The notes under the pieces were generated by a model. The model was given only the letters and a program-made list of their open reading frames with translations, was not told where the DNA came from and did no database searches. Source: Cryphonectria parasitica EP155 (taxonomy: Eukaryota; Ascomycota; Sordariomycetes; Diaporthales; Cryphonectriaceae). Taken from it: 64,000 nt of DNA. Of the stretch, positions 46,243 to 57,967 are shown piece by piece. How positions within the stretch are numbered: the stretch's first letter is position 1; each line of letters starts with the position of its first letter. A program made the translations under genes and the position numbers. Location of the stretch: contig NW_024468911.1 of NCBI RefSeq assembly GCF_011745365.1, positions 428,759-492,758 on the forward strand, given 5' to 3'.

Positions 46243-47018
46243 ATGGCATCCACCAATGAACCTTTCTACCTGAGATACTAGTAATGAACCCCCCCCCCCC
46301 CCAAGCTGTTCTATGTTCCCTCTGTCCTGCTGACAATACCGTCTCAACAGCTCCGGCCACTCAGGCCGGTTTGGCCACGAGTTTCTGGGTACGCTTCATC
46401 GCACCCTCCTCCTTCAAGATCGACATGGGATGTTTGAACTCGACCGGCCGTTTCTAACCTCTGTTTGTTTCAGAATTCGATTTCCGTGTCGTCGGTGATG
46501 GGCGTAGTGCAGTGGCCCGCTACGCTAACAACTCCAACTACCGCAATGACAGTCTCATTCGCAAGGAGAGTGCGTCTTCCTGCTCGGCCTGCTTCTCTGT
46601 CTGCTTTTGTTCAGCTATCTGAAGACCTGCTGACCATATCATCCCATACAGTGTGCGTCAGCTCCCTTGTTATCGACGAGATTAAGCGCATCATCAAGAC
46701 TAGCGAGATCCTCAAGTACGCCGCTCGTCATCCCACGAGAGGACGACGTCCTCCAAGGCAGGAACCATGCGCGCTGACATTCAGAATAGGGAAGACGACG
46801 GCAAGTGGCCGCAGAAGAATAAGGATGGCAGGCAGGAACTGGAGATAAAGGTAGGCGGGGAGCACATCAGCTTCGAGACGGCCAAGATCGGATCTCTGGT
46901 CGATGTCACGGAGTCGGCCGATCCTGAGGGGCTCCGCGTCTTCTACTATCTAGTGCAGGACCTGAAGGCGTTGGTATTCAGCCTCATCTCGCTGCACTTC
47001 AAGATCAAGCCTATCTAA
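46243..47018 (+). CDS. mago: Mago nashi, exon-junction-complex core
   Basis: Five exons: 46243-46280, 46351-46388, 46474-46569, 46652-46715, 46790-47018; 154 residues. Nearly the whole protein is the conserved Mago domain: [91 protein letters not shown] and the terminal LHFKIKPI. It pairs with Y14 to clamp eIF4A3 on spliced m[15 protein letters not shown] at the exon 3/4 join differs from the usual KEAYVHKSVMEE-type sequence but splices in frame. Four introns in a 465-nt CDS is high for this window, and intron 1 holds a 14-base C run right after the donor. Confidence 0.95.
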
Positions 47019-48612
47019 GCAGTGGAGGAGAGACTTGGGCCGCCAGCAAGAAAGAAGGCGCACCACTGGGCTGGGGAACACGATGATACCCTTTTCTGTT
47101 TCGCATAATTTGAGACTATAGCCGGAGTTGCAGGTCAAGAGGTCCCATGGCGAGGAGCGCACATGTTCGTGCACCAAAGGCTTCGCATCGCTACAGCAGT
47201 ACGCTGTTGTGAGGGACCTGAAGAGAGTATAGCAGGACCGTGTATAGAGAAAGCTGGTACTGACCTGCTGTTGCGGTCGTGGCAGGTAGGCCTGGAAAGA
47301 CGGCCGAGAGACCAAGGTGGCAAGAAGGCAGCAGCACTGAGATATCCGATGGGGGCAATAGTCTATGAAGAGGTCTGGCTCCTCGTCCCTGTGGGCCCAT
47401 ACTGTGCGCCAGACACTTCGCGTTCGGTTTCATCAATAGCCAAACCAAGTGTCCAGAGACAACGCGCATTTTGAAGACTTGATGTTGACAGCCGGGCTCA
47501 AGAAGAGGAGAGAGCTATGGGCGCTCCCGTCTAGGCAAATCAGCGGGCTTACACCGACGTTGGCCACATTGACCAGAAATTTAGACCATGGCTCGTTGCG
47601 CTTCAAGTTCTCCTGTTTGCTGCCTGCGAAACACTAGAACTCACGACCCTCGAGACATTGGAAACGTAAATCTTGCATCACAGCATCAATGCGTGTCTGC
47701 TCCTAAACAGGAATGGGAGGAAGAAGGCAGTCAGGCAGTCAGATGGGATTTAGAGGCTGGCTTATGGCTGTCGGAAGGAGTGTCCGCCAATCCTCTTAAT
47801 GAACTTTACATCTGTCAGCCACTATGTCCAATCCGTCTTTTTCTCTTCTGTAACTTTCCTTCGAGTTCAGGTGTTTGTCTATTCATCTTCTCTTGCCCCC
47901 CTTTTTTCTTTTATTTCCCTTCTACTTCTAGATTTGCTGATTAAGTTGGTAATCCTCGTTTTTATAGTGTTGTTTTACCCTCTCAGAACAAAGGGAGGAA
48001 AAGCAGTACGAAAGAAGGGGTCGTGGGTGTTGATTTTAATACTCCCGAACCCTACCAACCACAGGTCTCCTTTCTTATCTCGGCCGATCTCGCCTCCACA
48101 CAACGAACGCCATAACAACGTTGTAGTCAAGTATCTCGTACCTCGCTCACCTTACCATTTACACCTGGCCTGGCCCGGCCTGGCCTTTCGACCTACATCC
48201 GCGCGGAAGAAAACACCAGGCGCATTGCATTGCATTGTATCCGCCTCGCATCTGTGTTCTTCTACCCAGCCTTTCGACGCCTTCTCCGCCTCAGGCTCGC
48301 CTACGCGCCTTCGATGCAACCTGTCGTCATAATCACCTGCCGCGCGAGGTCGCCATCGTGGCTCTGATCCTGAACCTGAAGAGAACTGGTCGTGTCGCTT
48401 CACCACACCCACCTGTCACCATTGTTATACATCCACCAGCTTGTCCAGAGCTTACTCCTGGATCTGTAACATCAGCGCCGCCTCCTCGCTGAGCGCGACA
48501 GGCTCGGCCGCGACCTAAACGCGATATCTCGTCCTCTTCTGCTGCAGCCTGCACAGCTTGCGACTTCTTCGTTCACATCCATCCGCGATCGAAGCCGCGA
48601 GAAGACCTCAAC
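47019..48612. other. Intergenic 1.6 kb before GID4
   Basis: The first part follows the Mago stop. The second part (about 47,800-48,612) is rich in C and T and looks like promoter and long 5' leader. No recognised coding sequence. Confidence 0.55.
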
Positions 48613-49965
48613 ATGCCTACACCATCTGCTCCCGATCCTCACGCCCCATATGCCTTCTCCTCGACATGTCCAGAAACAGACGACTCTTCCACCTCCCGAG
48701 ATGATACCCCTGTGAACTCGGCCCCCCACTCGATACGTCACTCCACGAGCGAGGAAGACGAGTCCGCCTCCAGACTGACCGCTGTGTCCTCTGCTGCTCG
48801 CTACGACGACACTGACGGGCCCGTCCCAGACATCGATCCCGATGCTGATATGTCGAGCACCGTTGCTGACAGCTCATCACCCTGTCTCGAGTCCCATAAG
48901 ACACCAGAAGTCGACCTCGACCGCACAGACTCTCCCTCTGAACAGTCTCCCGTTGAACACATCCGAACCTTGACACCGCGACACGGCGTAGGGACTTCGC
49001 ATCGGTCCGCTCGTCATATAGACATCGATGCGACATACAACCCACAGTACCAGCTTGGGCATGCCATGGAATATGACTACGGCTTGCCTAGTATGGGGCG
49101 TGGTTATCCTTCTGGGAGGGTATGTCGTCCCATCGCGCATAGGGTTCTTATATTTTGTATAAAGCTGAGACTGACAATCCTCTTCGGCTCAGGTCATCCC
49201 AACTTCCCCCTCCTCGTTTCTGCGGGCAGGAAGTCGCTTCACCGGCACGCAGCAGTCCGAGAGGCAGGTTTATGACGTTCAGGTCGAGATCAAATACGTC
49301 GATCTGCGAGAGTCCTCTCTCTGCGGATACCTACGCATCCAGGGTACGCCTGGCTCAGCCCTGGCCTGAGCTCACCATATACTCTTGATTCTCGTGTACA
49401 TCTTTGCTAATGAGCCTCTTTCTAGGCCTCACCGATGACCATCCCACGCTGACGACATATTTTGAGGGCGAGATCATCGGAACGAAATACGGCTTCATGA
49501 CCAAGCACGACAGCTGGGGTGCCAATGACAAAACGGATCTGTCCCACTGGTCCAAGTTTCCGGCCTTCCGCCCCTATTCTAAACAGGCAAGGAGGGGCTC
49601 TTCGGTTGTCATCAAGGACATCGCCCAGTCTGAATACATCTTCATGCGTTGGAAAGAACACTTTTTGGTACCCGATCACCGCGTCCGCACCATTACTGGC
49701 GCCAGCTTCGAAGGTTTCTATTACATATGCTTTAATCAAGTGCAAGGGGAGGTAAATGGCATTTATTTCCACAGCAAAAGCGAGAGGTGAGTGAGCCAAA
49801 GTCCTATGCACACGCTTTTGAGACCAGTACCACGCTGTACTCAGACCAAGAGGCCCACCACGCACTTTTGCGCTATTCTGACAGTCACCGCCCCTCAGAT
49901 TCCAGCAGCTCGAGTTAAAACACGTCGAGGACAGGGGTTGCCTTGGGGCTTTGGAGTTCCGGTGA
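48613..49965 (+). CDS. GID4: GID4/Vid24 substrate receptor of the GID (CTLH) ubiquitin ligase
   Basis: Exons 48613-49119, 49193-49343, 49426-49786, 49899-49965; 361 residues. The first about 170 residues are Ser/Asp/Pro-rich and probably disordered. The Vid24 beta-barrel follows: SSFLRAGSRFTGTQQ, YDVQVEIKYVDLRESSLCGY, TTYFEGEIIG, DLSHWSKFPAF, FMRWKEHFLVPDH, TGASFEGFYYICFNQ and a terminal GCLGALEFR. In yeast this barrel binds N-terminal proline of gluconeogenic enzymes such as Fbp1 and sends them to degradation on glucose return. All four exons join in frame. It converges with TRM11 with 410 bp between stops. Confidence 0.95.
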
Positions 49966-50375
49966 TATTGGATAGCGGGCAGGGAGTTTTGGGGTTCCAT
50001 GACTGGGCAGCAGCTACACTGCACGACGCATGAAACGGATGAAATACCGATGGCCGGAGCAACTCTGGCTTTGCCGCGGGACGACTTTGCCAACGGCCTC
50101 TCCAAAGGCAAGGAGACAGCATGTTATGATTTGGGCGACAGGTTGGCATGCTCCGATATGAGCGGCATTAGCACCTCCTTCTTTCCCGGGTTATCCGGGC
50201 ATTGATGTAGCATGAGATATAGACAGATAACCTGCTACGTGCTCGGCTATCAGTCTATAGTGAGGAGAAGATTGAAGTATTAGACGACCGAAGTGGAGCG
50301 AGGTGCAGAAATACGAGAGCCGACTTGTGTGCTGATTGCTCTTTATGGGCGTCCCACAGTCGAGACCGGCGTCTA
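49966..50375. other. Convergent spacer between GID4 and TRM11
   Basis: 410 bp with no coding signature. It should contain both 3' ends. Confidence 0.6.
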
Positions 50376-51854
50376 TCAAGGTGGCGTCTCTTTTTGAAAT
50401 TTGTTAAAGTACCCCTTTCTGAAAGGGTTGAGTTCCTCTGCTGTCACTCCAGCGTGCTGGGCACCTGCTCTGACCTCCCACGCCTCCAGGTCTGTCAGGC
50501 TGACGGACTCATCGGGCAGCTTGCGGTATGTGATTAGCCTGCGTGACCACTTGTTGAATGGCTGCACACAGATGGTAATGATCTCCAGGCAAGGGTGTGT
50601 CGGCACCCCGATTTCCTGATCCTGGTCGTTGGCGGTGGGCATCCAGAAGGAGAGCCGACCCCCATCGACGAGCGTCTCTGCTGAGAATTGCAGGATATCG
50701 TCGAGCATGGCAAGGAAGCTGTATGGCTTCTTGGGCGCAATGAAATCCGGATCTCTGTCGTCATCATCAGCCTTTCAACCCGAGATAGAAGTCACAACCT
50801 TCCTTCGGTTCGACTGAGCTTACTTGTACTTCGTGTAGCCTGCCTCAACCACCCAGGGCGTGCTCTCTGGATCTCGACAGCCGAGGACACGGAGGCCCTC
50901 CCTTACACCGTAGGGAGGATCACAGACTATGCCGTCGAACAGTCGCGCACGACCGCCTGGACCGCCACGTCCGAATGGTAGACGCCGCAGTGGCGTGTTG
51001 GTCAGGTCGGATGTGAAGATGTCGCCCAATCTACCAAGGAGCTCGTAGTTTTTGAAATTCCCGCGCAGAGTCTTCTCGCCCTTGACGAGACTCCTCTTGG
51101 CCTCTGCGCGGGAATCGTGGCCAGAGCCCCTCACGGCCCGTCCGTCGATGTCACTGCCCCAGCTGATGGCGCCAAAGGCCGAGCAGGCGATGGGGAAGCT
51201 GCCAGTGCCCACGAAGGGGTCGTAGAAGATCTTTCCGGGACCCGCGAGGGCCATGTTCGCCGTGACGAGGGCGAGCTCGGAGTCCATGGACGTCGTGCTG
51301 ATGTAGGGTCTCTTCTTGAGATCGTACTTCTTCACAAGATCGCGGCCGCCCTTGCCGAGGAACCGGCCAAAGTGGTAGCGCGTGGGGGGCGGCGTTGACA
51401 TGCGCGTGGGATCAATCGGCCACTCCTCGAAGATGGTGTAATCGTGGTCCGGATCCTTCATCCTGATGGGCCCATGGAGGGGCATGTAGCGGAAGGTGTT
51501 GATCATGTCCCGCCGCTCATCTGCAGTCCGGGAGCCCTGAAAGGAGTCTATGCTGAATTTCCACGAGCCCTTGCTGTAGCGCTCCCATAGATGTGAGGAT
51601 TTTGCCTTGACGGACTGGTGGAGCTCGTCCAGAGAGCCGCCGCCGCCCCAGTACTCGTATACAGACTGGGTCAGGATGGAGCGGTGGACGAGTCGGACGG
51701 CAGCTTGTGCATCACGGGCACGGATGACACAGAAAGGTTTCTCCGGGTCATACGACACAACGTCGAAGGGAGCATCCTCGGCCACGGCCAGAGCCTGAAG
51801 CTCGGGAACACGGAAGGACTCATGCAGCTGGCCGAAACGGACGAGGAACTCCAT
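50376..51854 (-). CDS. TRM11: tRNA (guanine-10-N2)-methyltransferase, TRM11 catalytic subunit
   Basis: Exons 51854-50824 and 50754-50376, joined KYK|DPDFIAPKKPYSF; 469 residues, intron 69 nt with GTAAGC donor. The N-terminal THUMP-related region (MEFLVRFGQLHESFRVPELQ) precedes a Rossmann methyltransferase domain with the SAM motif DPFVGTGSF (212-220) and the catalytic CDPPYG motif (311-316). The terminal part (FWMPTANDQDQEIGVPTHP) is typical of Trm11. With Trm112 it makes m2G10 in tRNA in the cytoplasm. It is divergent from the RNase P p40 gene. Confidence 0.95.
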
Positions 51855-52395
51855 CCTGTTAAGAAGGCCCGGTCGCGTATGTTAGCGCTGGCCCTGATTT
51901 CTTCCTGAAGGATGAGACTGGATTGCGTATCCGTACTCTGAGAACAAAAGTGGAATCGACGAGATGGACGACTAAAGATCTCGTACCTGGTCTTAGATGT
52001 AGACGCTTATAATGCTCGATTTGATACTGGCTGATTTTGGATCAAGTATTTCATCTTGTGCTGCGCTGGAGAATCAGCATGTTGTTTTGTGATCCTAATT
52101 GCTCCACCCTCAGTTTGGAGTCCAGTATAGAAACATTGGACCAGCTCGAAAGTCAGTGTCTCGTGTCGGGCAAGTGTTGAAAGGGCCTCACCAGAAAAGC
52201 CTGGGAACCAACCACGAGTGAAGATATTTAGTTATAACCCTAACCCTGGTACTGTAGTAGTCATGGGCAAGTTGACATTTCTGCACTTCAGAGCAAAATA
52301 CTTACTTGTTCGGACCTTCTTCTCCATGTTTCCGCTATGCTCTTGCGGACACACTTGTTCATCTTGGGATATTCAGACTACAAAGTGCTCCAGTC
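51855..52395. promoter_or_regulatory. Shared upstream region of TRM11 and RPP40
   Basis: 541 bp between divergent starts of two RNA-processing genes. It contains TAACCCTAACCCT at 52235-52247, two tandem telomere-type CCCTAA units. In several yeasts such sites bind Tbf1-class factors in promoters of ribosome and snoRNA genes; a role here is inference. Confidence 0.5.
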
Positions 52396-53856
52396 ATGTC
52401 TGGGGAGATGCTCTCATTCGGAGAGCCCACCGTCTATGAGCGGTCCAAGTGCTTCTTCACATACGGCCGCATGCCCTACCTCGACCCTAACCAGCCTCCA
52501 ACCAAGTGGATGTCCAAGGGAAAGCCATGGTCGACGCTGGTGACACACGACTTCATACGAAGGGTCAGTAATCTTAGCAACTCCTTGGGGGTCTCTCTTC
52601 CCACCGAAAAGAGTCGTGAAAGCTGACTGTACCACCAGGTCGACCTCATTCTGCCACAGGAGACATGGCATCTACTTCGAGAGACGTTATTAGGTGTTTC
52701 GATTCCTCCTCCCGAGTTTCATCGGATTACCATGTCGCTTTCCCAAATATTGCAGGGCGAATTTTTCACAGAGTACATCAAGATTGGTGTGTAACCATCT
52801 GCCCTTTGATTTCTTCTTCCAGGGCCTGACCGTGGAGGTCTCGGCTCGTACTGGGCGCACTGTTCCTGGCACGATCTACTGACGTGTGTGCTGCGCAGGT
52901 AATATAATCATGCTTTCGCAAGGCCGAAGAGATGTCGACAACGTATTCACACTCAAGGACGGTGAGGATCCATCATTCTTCTCTTCCGCGTAGATGATTG
53001 TCGCTAACATCTGGCAGGCCAGCTAACCATGTTCCTGGAAAAGGAGACATATGAACGAGCTGGTCTGGTTGGGAAGCCTTACGGCGCCAAGGGGAACAGA
53101 GGTTTAAGGCCTCGGTGGGTAGTTCACTTCGATCTCCGGAGTCCATCCATGTTTCAGGGTAAGAAGGGCTTTGACCGGTTGATTCACGCTTGCAAAGATG
53201 TGCTTGACGAGCCGCGAACGTGGCTGTTCAGAAACGTGTCTTCCAAAGGTGGGTTAATTCTGCACCGCCTTCTTTCTTCTTCTTACTTTTTGGTTGGTGT
53301 TGTCTCTCTGCTACGACATCAGAAGTCTTGAAAGTTCACTTCTAAAAGATCTTCTATAGTGCCCATTCCCAACCCTCTGAATGCCTTTCACCCCATAAAG
53401 TGCAAGGCGTCTCCTGAGATATGCGAGGGCCTCAAGGTCACGTTGCCTCCACTCGAGCCGCCTTCCGACTTAGTCACTGACCTCGGCACCAACAACTTGC
53501 CAGAGGCGGTGGCCGATATTTATGAGTGGCTCTCGCTAGTCCGCCTCCAAAGCCCACGCATAACGGCAGCAGATGCTATCGACCCCTTTCTCAGCCGCTA
53601 CGAAACCCCCGGCAGTCCAGACGAGCAGAGCGTGACCAAGCTATGCACCATCAGCTGGGAAGGCCTTCTCCCACCCTCATTTGCCCAGGAATTGCTTGCG
53701 GACGTCATCTCCAAACTACCTTCCCGCGGCTGGGTTTCCTTGAGCGTGTCATCTTTTTCCAAGACGTTGTACGGGGATGCTGCCGAAAGTACCTTTCTTC
53801 GGCCGCCGGGTGCCCCTAAAGAATATTTTCTTTGGGATATCAAAAGCCATGAGTAG
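52396..53856 (+). CDS. RPP40: RNase P/MRP protein subunit p40-like
   Basis: Exons 52396-52563, 52639-52786, 52899-52961, 53018-53248, 53360-53856; 368 residues. ATG at 52396 (MSGEMLSFGEPTVYERSKC) is the first in the frame after the presumed leader. Family hallmarks: HDFIRRVDLILPQETW, GEFFTEYIKIGNIIMLSQGR, DVDNVFTLKDGQLTMFLEKE, YERAGLVGKPYGAKG and RWVVHFDL. The C-terminal part (ISWEGLLPPSFAQEL, GWVSLSVSSF, FLWDIKSHE) ends as in other fungal p40 proteins. It is part of the ribonucleoprotein that trims tRNA 5' leaders and, as RNase MRP, pre-rRNA. The stop is 24 bp from the convergent ankyrin gene. Confidence 0.9.
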
Positions 53857-53880
53857 TTCGACTCCGGGGAAATTTATGTA

Positions 53881-54543
53881 TCATCCTTCCCGGGGCCGGA
53901 CGTTACGATCCTCTGCCAGCTCCTCGCCCGAAATCGCCTCCTCGACCAGTTGCCGTAGCGCTGCCTGGCCAGCCGCTGTGTGGAAATCCTCCCTCTCAGC
54001 CAGCTCCTCGATGCGCCTCCTAAACTCCGGGTTGGGCAGTGCATCGCCGGTATCTTCTTCAGTCATGGTACCGATATTCACCGATAGGCCCTGAGGAGGC
54101 GGTGGAAGATCGCCATTGGCAAGTCCATTGACCGGCGCGGGCTGCACGATGTTCTCATTGGCCAGCCCGGACACCTCCTTGGTCGCGAGATAGTCGGCCA
54201 CGGCTGGGAAGTCACCGTCTTGTTCAATCTTCTGACGTGCTGTCTGTCCCTCCTCGCCGGTGATGCTAATATCGAGCCCAAGCTCTTCGACAAGGACCCG
54301 GGCGGCCTCGACAGTCTCGACGACGAACAGGGCGGTCTCGGAATCCTCGTCACGCAGGTCGACAGGCACGTGGAACTCGTTGACTAGGGCACGCAGGAGA
54401 TCAAGGTGATTGTAGCTCGCAGCAGCGTGGAGCAGTGAATACCCGTGATCATCCTGTTCAGAAGCGATAGAGGGGTTCTCGCGGAGCAGTGGCAGTAGTG
54501 CGGCGGGGTTGTCCGCGGCCAGGAGGAACGGGTTGGGCGGCAT
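53881..54543 (-). CDS. Small ankyrin-repeat protein
   Basis: Single exon, 220 residues from ATG 54543 (MPPNPFLLAADNPAALLPLL). The frame stays open far upstream but that part has no family resemblance, so I start here. Ankyrin-type repeats: residues about 32-64 (DDHGYSLLHAAASYNHLDLL) and 65-100 (RDEDSETALFVVETVEAARV), then GEEGQTARQKIEQDG. The C-terminal 90 residues are acidic and helical. It resembles the short cytosolic ankyrin proteins of yeasts (YCR051W-like); the function is not established. Confidence 0.82.
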   Translation of the reverse strand: MPPNPFLLAADNPAALLPLLRENPSIASEQDDHGYSLLHAAASYNHLDLLRALVNEFHVPVDLRDEDSETALFVVETVEAARVLVEELGLDISITGEEGQTARQKIEQDGDFPAVADYLATKEVSGLANENIVQPAPVNGLANGDLPPPPQGLSVNIGTMTEEDTGDALPNPEFRRRIEELAEREDFHTAAGQAALRQLVEEAISGEELAEDRNVRPREG

Positions 54544-55511
54544 GGTGATGCTCGAGTTGTCGCGCGCCGAGAGCACAACAAGTGGACCCTGGGAGAGAGA
54601 ATATCGTGGAATGCCACTCGTGCAACAGTGCCTGATTGACTGACGATGAGATCGATGCACACAGTAACGAGTGTCCCAGCCCCGTTTGGATTCGTTGGGT
54701 GGTTGCCACACGTCAAGTTGCACCTTCTGAAATTTCTCCAGTCGTTGGCGGGGTCTCACGTTCCTGCATAAATTCGTTAGGCGCATATTTTCTTGACAAT
54801 CGGGCCAGAGATATGCGCCAAACCCTGGAAATCTCAATATCGGTGAGATAAATGGTACATTACTTGTAACGCAAGAGAGTGGCGTTTTGAAATGCTCTAC
54901 AACGTTTTTTACCATGGGATGTTTCCTGCTAAGTATTATTTGATAATTGCACTCGACGAACTGACTTCTTGACGATGCTGGGTCGGATCGCGTGCTCTAA
55001 GGAGAGGCATGTGGTGGCGTGGAAAGCAATTTATGGTAACGATTCGTACTAGGACTGAGGAATCAACACGTGAGATGTCTATAGTAATGATGGCACCCAA
55101 GAAGGGAGATGCTCAAGTTGCCCTGAGATGTTATGGAACCTCAAGTTGGTCGGCGGTGCAAAGTGCCGCCAGACAACCATGGCCTTGCCACAGGAGTGAA
55201 CATCTTGACTCTGGAACCCTCTGACCAATCTGTGCACTTGCTGGGAACTCATTCAGCAAGAGAGAGAGGCCTTACTATTGTGGGGGGAAAAGGAAATTGT
55301 TAAAAAGCCCCACAGTCCAATGAACCTCTTGCGCCCGCCGCCCCCCCCTTGCACCTGGCCACGCTAAAATTTCAATTAGTGGCTTATGTAAGTCAATCGC
55401 ACAATCCAGGTGTGGTCTCCCGAAAATTCGCAGCAAACTCCACCCCGACATTTCAATCTTTAAGAATCTTAGCATTGACAACTCCATCACCAACGCCATC
55501 CTCAGTCCAAG
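54544..55511. other. Upstream region between ankyrin gene and uL15
   Basis: 968 bp between divergent starts, with no coding signature. The part before uL15 should be a strong ribosomal-protein promoter; I do not see a clear known element. Confidence 0.5.
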
Positions 55512-56283
55512 ATGCCTACTCGATTCTCCAAGACCCGCAAGGTATGCCCAATACTCTCCGAAGAAACAGATCATTACAGCAATCAAGGATTCAGGGCAGA
55601 CGTAACTGACTTTTGGATGATTGAAGCACCGCGGCCATGTCAGCGCCGGTAACGGTCGCGTTGGCAAGCACAGAAAGGTACGAGACGATCGAAATATCCT
55701 TCCACAGCGGCCAGGCGGCGCAAACATCTCCAACGCGAAAGATGAGCCTGAGAACGAACCTGCCTTTCGAACACGATACTGACGGACCTCTCTTCATCCT
55801 ACAGCACCCCGGTGGTCGTGGTATGGCCGGTGGTCAGCACCACCACAGGACCAACCTTGACAAGTACCATCCTGGTTACTTCGGTAAGGTCGGAATGAGG
55901 CGCTTCCACCTTCTTCGGAACCAGCAGTGGAAGCCTGAGATCAACGTCGACAAGGTGAGCACTTATTCCGTCCACTCCCCAATGGACACACGGACGACAC
56001 CGTGGGGTCTGGCTACAAGCAGACGGCCCAAGCAGTCACTGACATGTCTCTTTTCTCCTCAATACAGCTGTGGTCTCTGGTCCCCGCCGACCTGCGCGAG
56101 AAGCACATCAACAAGTCTGCCGATACCGCCCCCGTCATCGATCTCACCGCCCTCGGATACGCCAAGCTGCTCGGCAAGGGCCGTCTGCCCGAGGCTCCCA
56201 TTGTCGTCCGCGCGCGCTACGTCAGCAAGCTGGCTGAGTCGAAGATCACCAAGGCCGGTGGCGTCATTGAGCTGGTTGCTTAA
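55512..56283 (+). CDS. RPL28: 60S ribosomal protein uL15 (L27a; yeast L28)
   Basis: Exons 55512-55541, 55627-55677, 55805-55954, 56068-56283; 148 residues, normal size. Sequence blocks: [66 protein letters not shown] and [12 protein letters not shown] at the C terminus. It is a structural protein of the large subunit near the peptidyl-transferase centre. The first exon is only ten codons, a common design of fungal ribosomal-protein genes. I looked for C/D snoRNA boxes in the three introns and found no convincing pair. Confidence 0.97.
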
Positions 56284-57482
56284 AGTGAGGTTGAAGAAAG
56301 GCGGCAGCACGTTTTGGGGAAGGGGGGAATCTACAGGGATAGGCAGGCAGGCATGGACACAAAAAGCACTTTTCGCAGAATCGGTCGCATGGGCTGGCTG
56401 AAGGAATTTCCATCTGGCGTCTATCGGTTTTCCAGTGTCTAGAGCAATGACACAAATCTTACGATGAACAAAGAAATACCCTACCTACAACATGATCGAC
56501 ATGAAGGGGGGACACGCCCTGTGGCCGTTGCGGCGGGTGCCCGAGGTCTTGTTGGTGGGACGGAGCGACTTTTGCTGATGACTAGCATTAGGCCCAAGCC
56601 CATCTCACGAGCGTCGGCAGGCTTTCCATAGCACAAAAAGCAATTCAACGGCGCTGCAGACGGATACACAACCAAGACTCTTGTGTGACATTCGAGAAGG
56701 AGGCACGGTGTTAGGGACGATCGCCAGCTGTGACCAGGAGACATCACCACCCTTGCATTTATATCTGCCACCCATCCCGGCTCCAATGACCAATAGTGCC
56801 TCCCACATGCACAAGCTGCGGTCGGCCCTGCTCTGCTTCATCGGCTGGCCTCTACCTGGTGTACATGTCTTTTGAGAGAACTCTTAAATGGTCTCTGTGT
56901 CCTGAGACCCTCTGGTGTCGAGATCTCGAGCCTCTGATGTAATGTGATTTTGATCTTGCAACGTATCTCGCACTTGACACTGAATTTCAAGCAAGTAGCT
57001 GACTGCAGCTGATTATCGATCCCCCTCTCGGTACGTTTGGTAAAGCTTCCCATGGACCCCCAACACATGGCTGGTTGCCTACCACCATTAAGGTCTGTCC
57101 TTGGCACAAGCAAAGCAAACAGAAGCTGACCTATAATCCTGTTTCGTGCACCATGCACTGTGTACGACAGTTGTCTCTGCACCTACCAATAGACTCAGCG
57201 GATCAGGATCCTCAGCCCCCATTAGGCTCGGCTTGGTGGTGCAATGATACGCCACAGGGGGAGGGTAGGCGCCTTGGCATAGGCAATCCACACCGAGGTG
57301 ACGACGTCACGGAGCCAGCGAGGGCCAACCTGGCTCTGAAAAGACAGTACAAGAGGCCGCCGTCGGCTGAATCTCGAGCAGCTGTCTTCGTCCGCTCACA
57401 TTATACCATCTTTTCCTTTTAAAGACCAATAACACTCTCCCATATCTCACAGCCCAAATCTCGGAAGGCAAATATCACAATC
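56284..57482. other. Intergenic 1.2 kb
   Basis: No coding signature or repeat recognised. The last part should be the promoter of the small glycine-rich gene. Confidence 0.55.
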
Positions 57483-57967
57483 ATGGACTTTGTCAAGAAC
57501 CTCACAGGCGGCGGTAAGGAAGGCGGGCAGCAGGGGCAACAGGAGGAGCAGAGGACTGGGGGCGGTGGTCTGATGGACAAGCTCAACAACGTGGCTGGAG
57601 GTGGTGCTGCGGGAGAGAAGAAGGAAGATGGTCTGGACAAAGGTGTGTATATATCTCGAGCGGCCCTGTCACCACCTCCTCACTTCAAACTCCAGAGCGG
57701 AACCGTACTAAGCGAGCACATGGGGGAGCACAGGTGTCGACTGGGTTCAGGAGAACATCCTCAAGCAGGGTGACCAGTCAAACGAATCTGCTGTCGAGCA
57801 GGCCAAAGACGAACAGATCTCGGGTGAGTCAAATTTCCATAGGAAGGAAAAAGACGGCAGCATGCATGACTGGTGGACTCACTGCTGATGTTGGGACCTG
57901 GTTAGACTTCATCCGCAAACAGTACAAGTCCCAGACTGGGAGTGATTTTCCTGTCGCAGACAAATAG
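57483..57967 (+). CDS. Small glycine-rich stress-type protein (DDR48-annotated family)
   Basis: Exons 57483-57642, 57734-57823, 57906-57967; 103 residues. It has a Gly/Gln-rich N-terminal half (MDFVKNLTGGGKEGGQQGQQ, GGGGLMDKLNNVAGGG), then a charged helix (GVDWVQENILKQ, NESAVEQAKDEQISDFIRKQ) and an invariant-looking end YKSQTGSDFPVADK. Filamentous fungi have highly similar small proteins, often labelled DNA-damage-responsive protein 48; I am not aware of a proven biochemical role, and the label may be a misnomer. Both introns join in phase 1. Confidence 0.85.

Noticed and set aside
55542..56067. Intronic C/D snoRNA in the uL15 gene
   Set aside because: No RTGATGA box followed by CTGA in the right order within any of the three introns.
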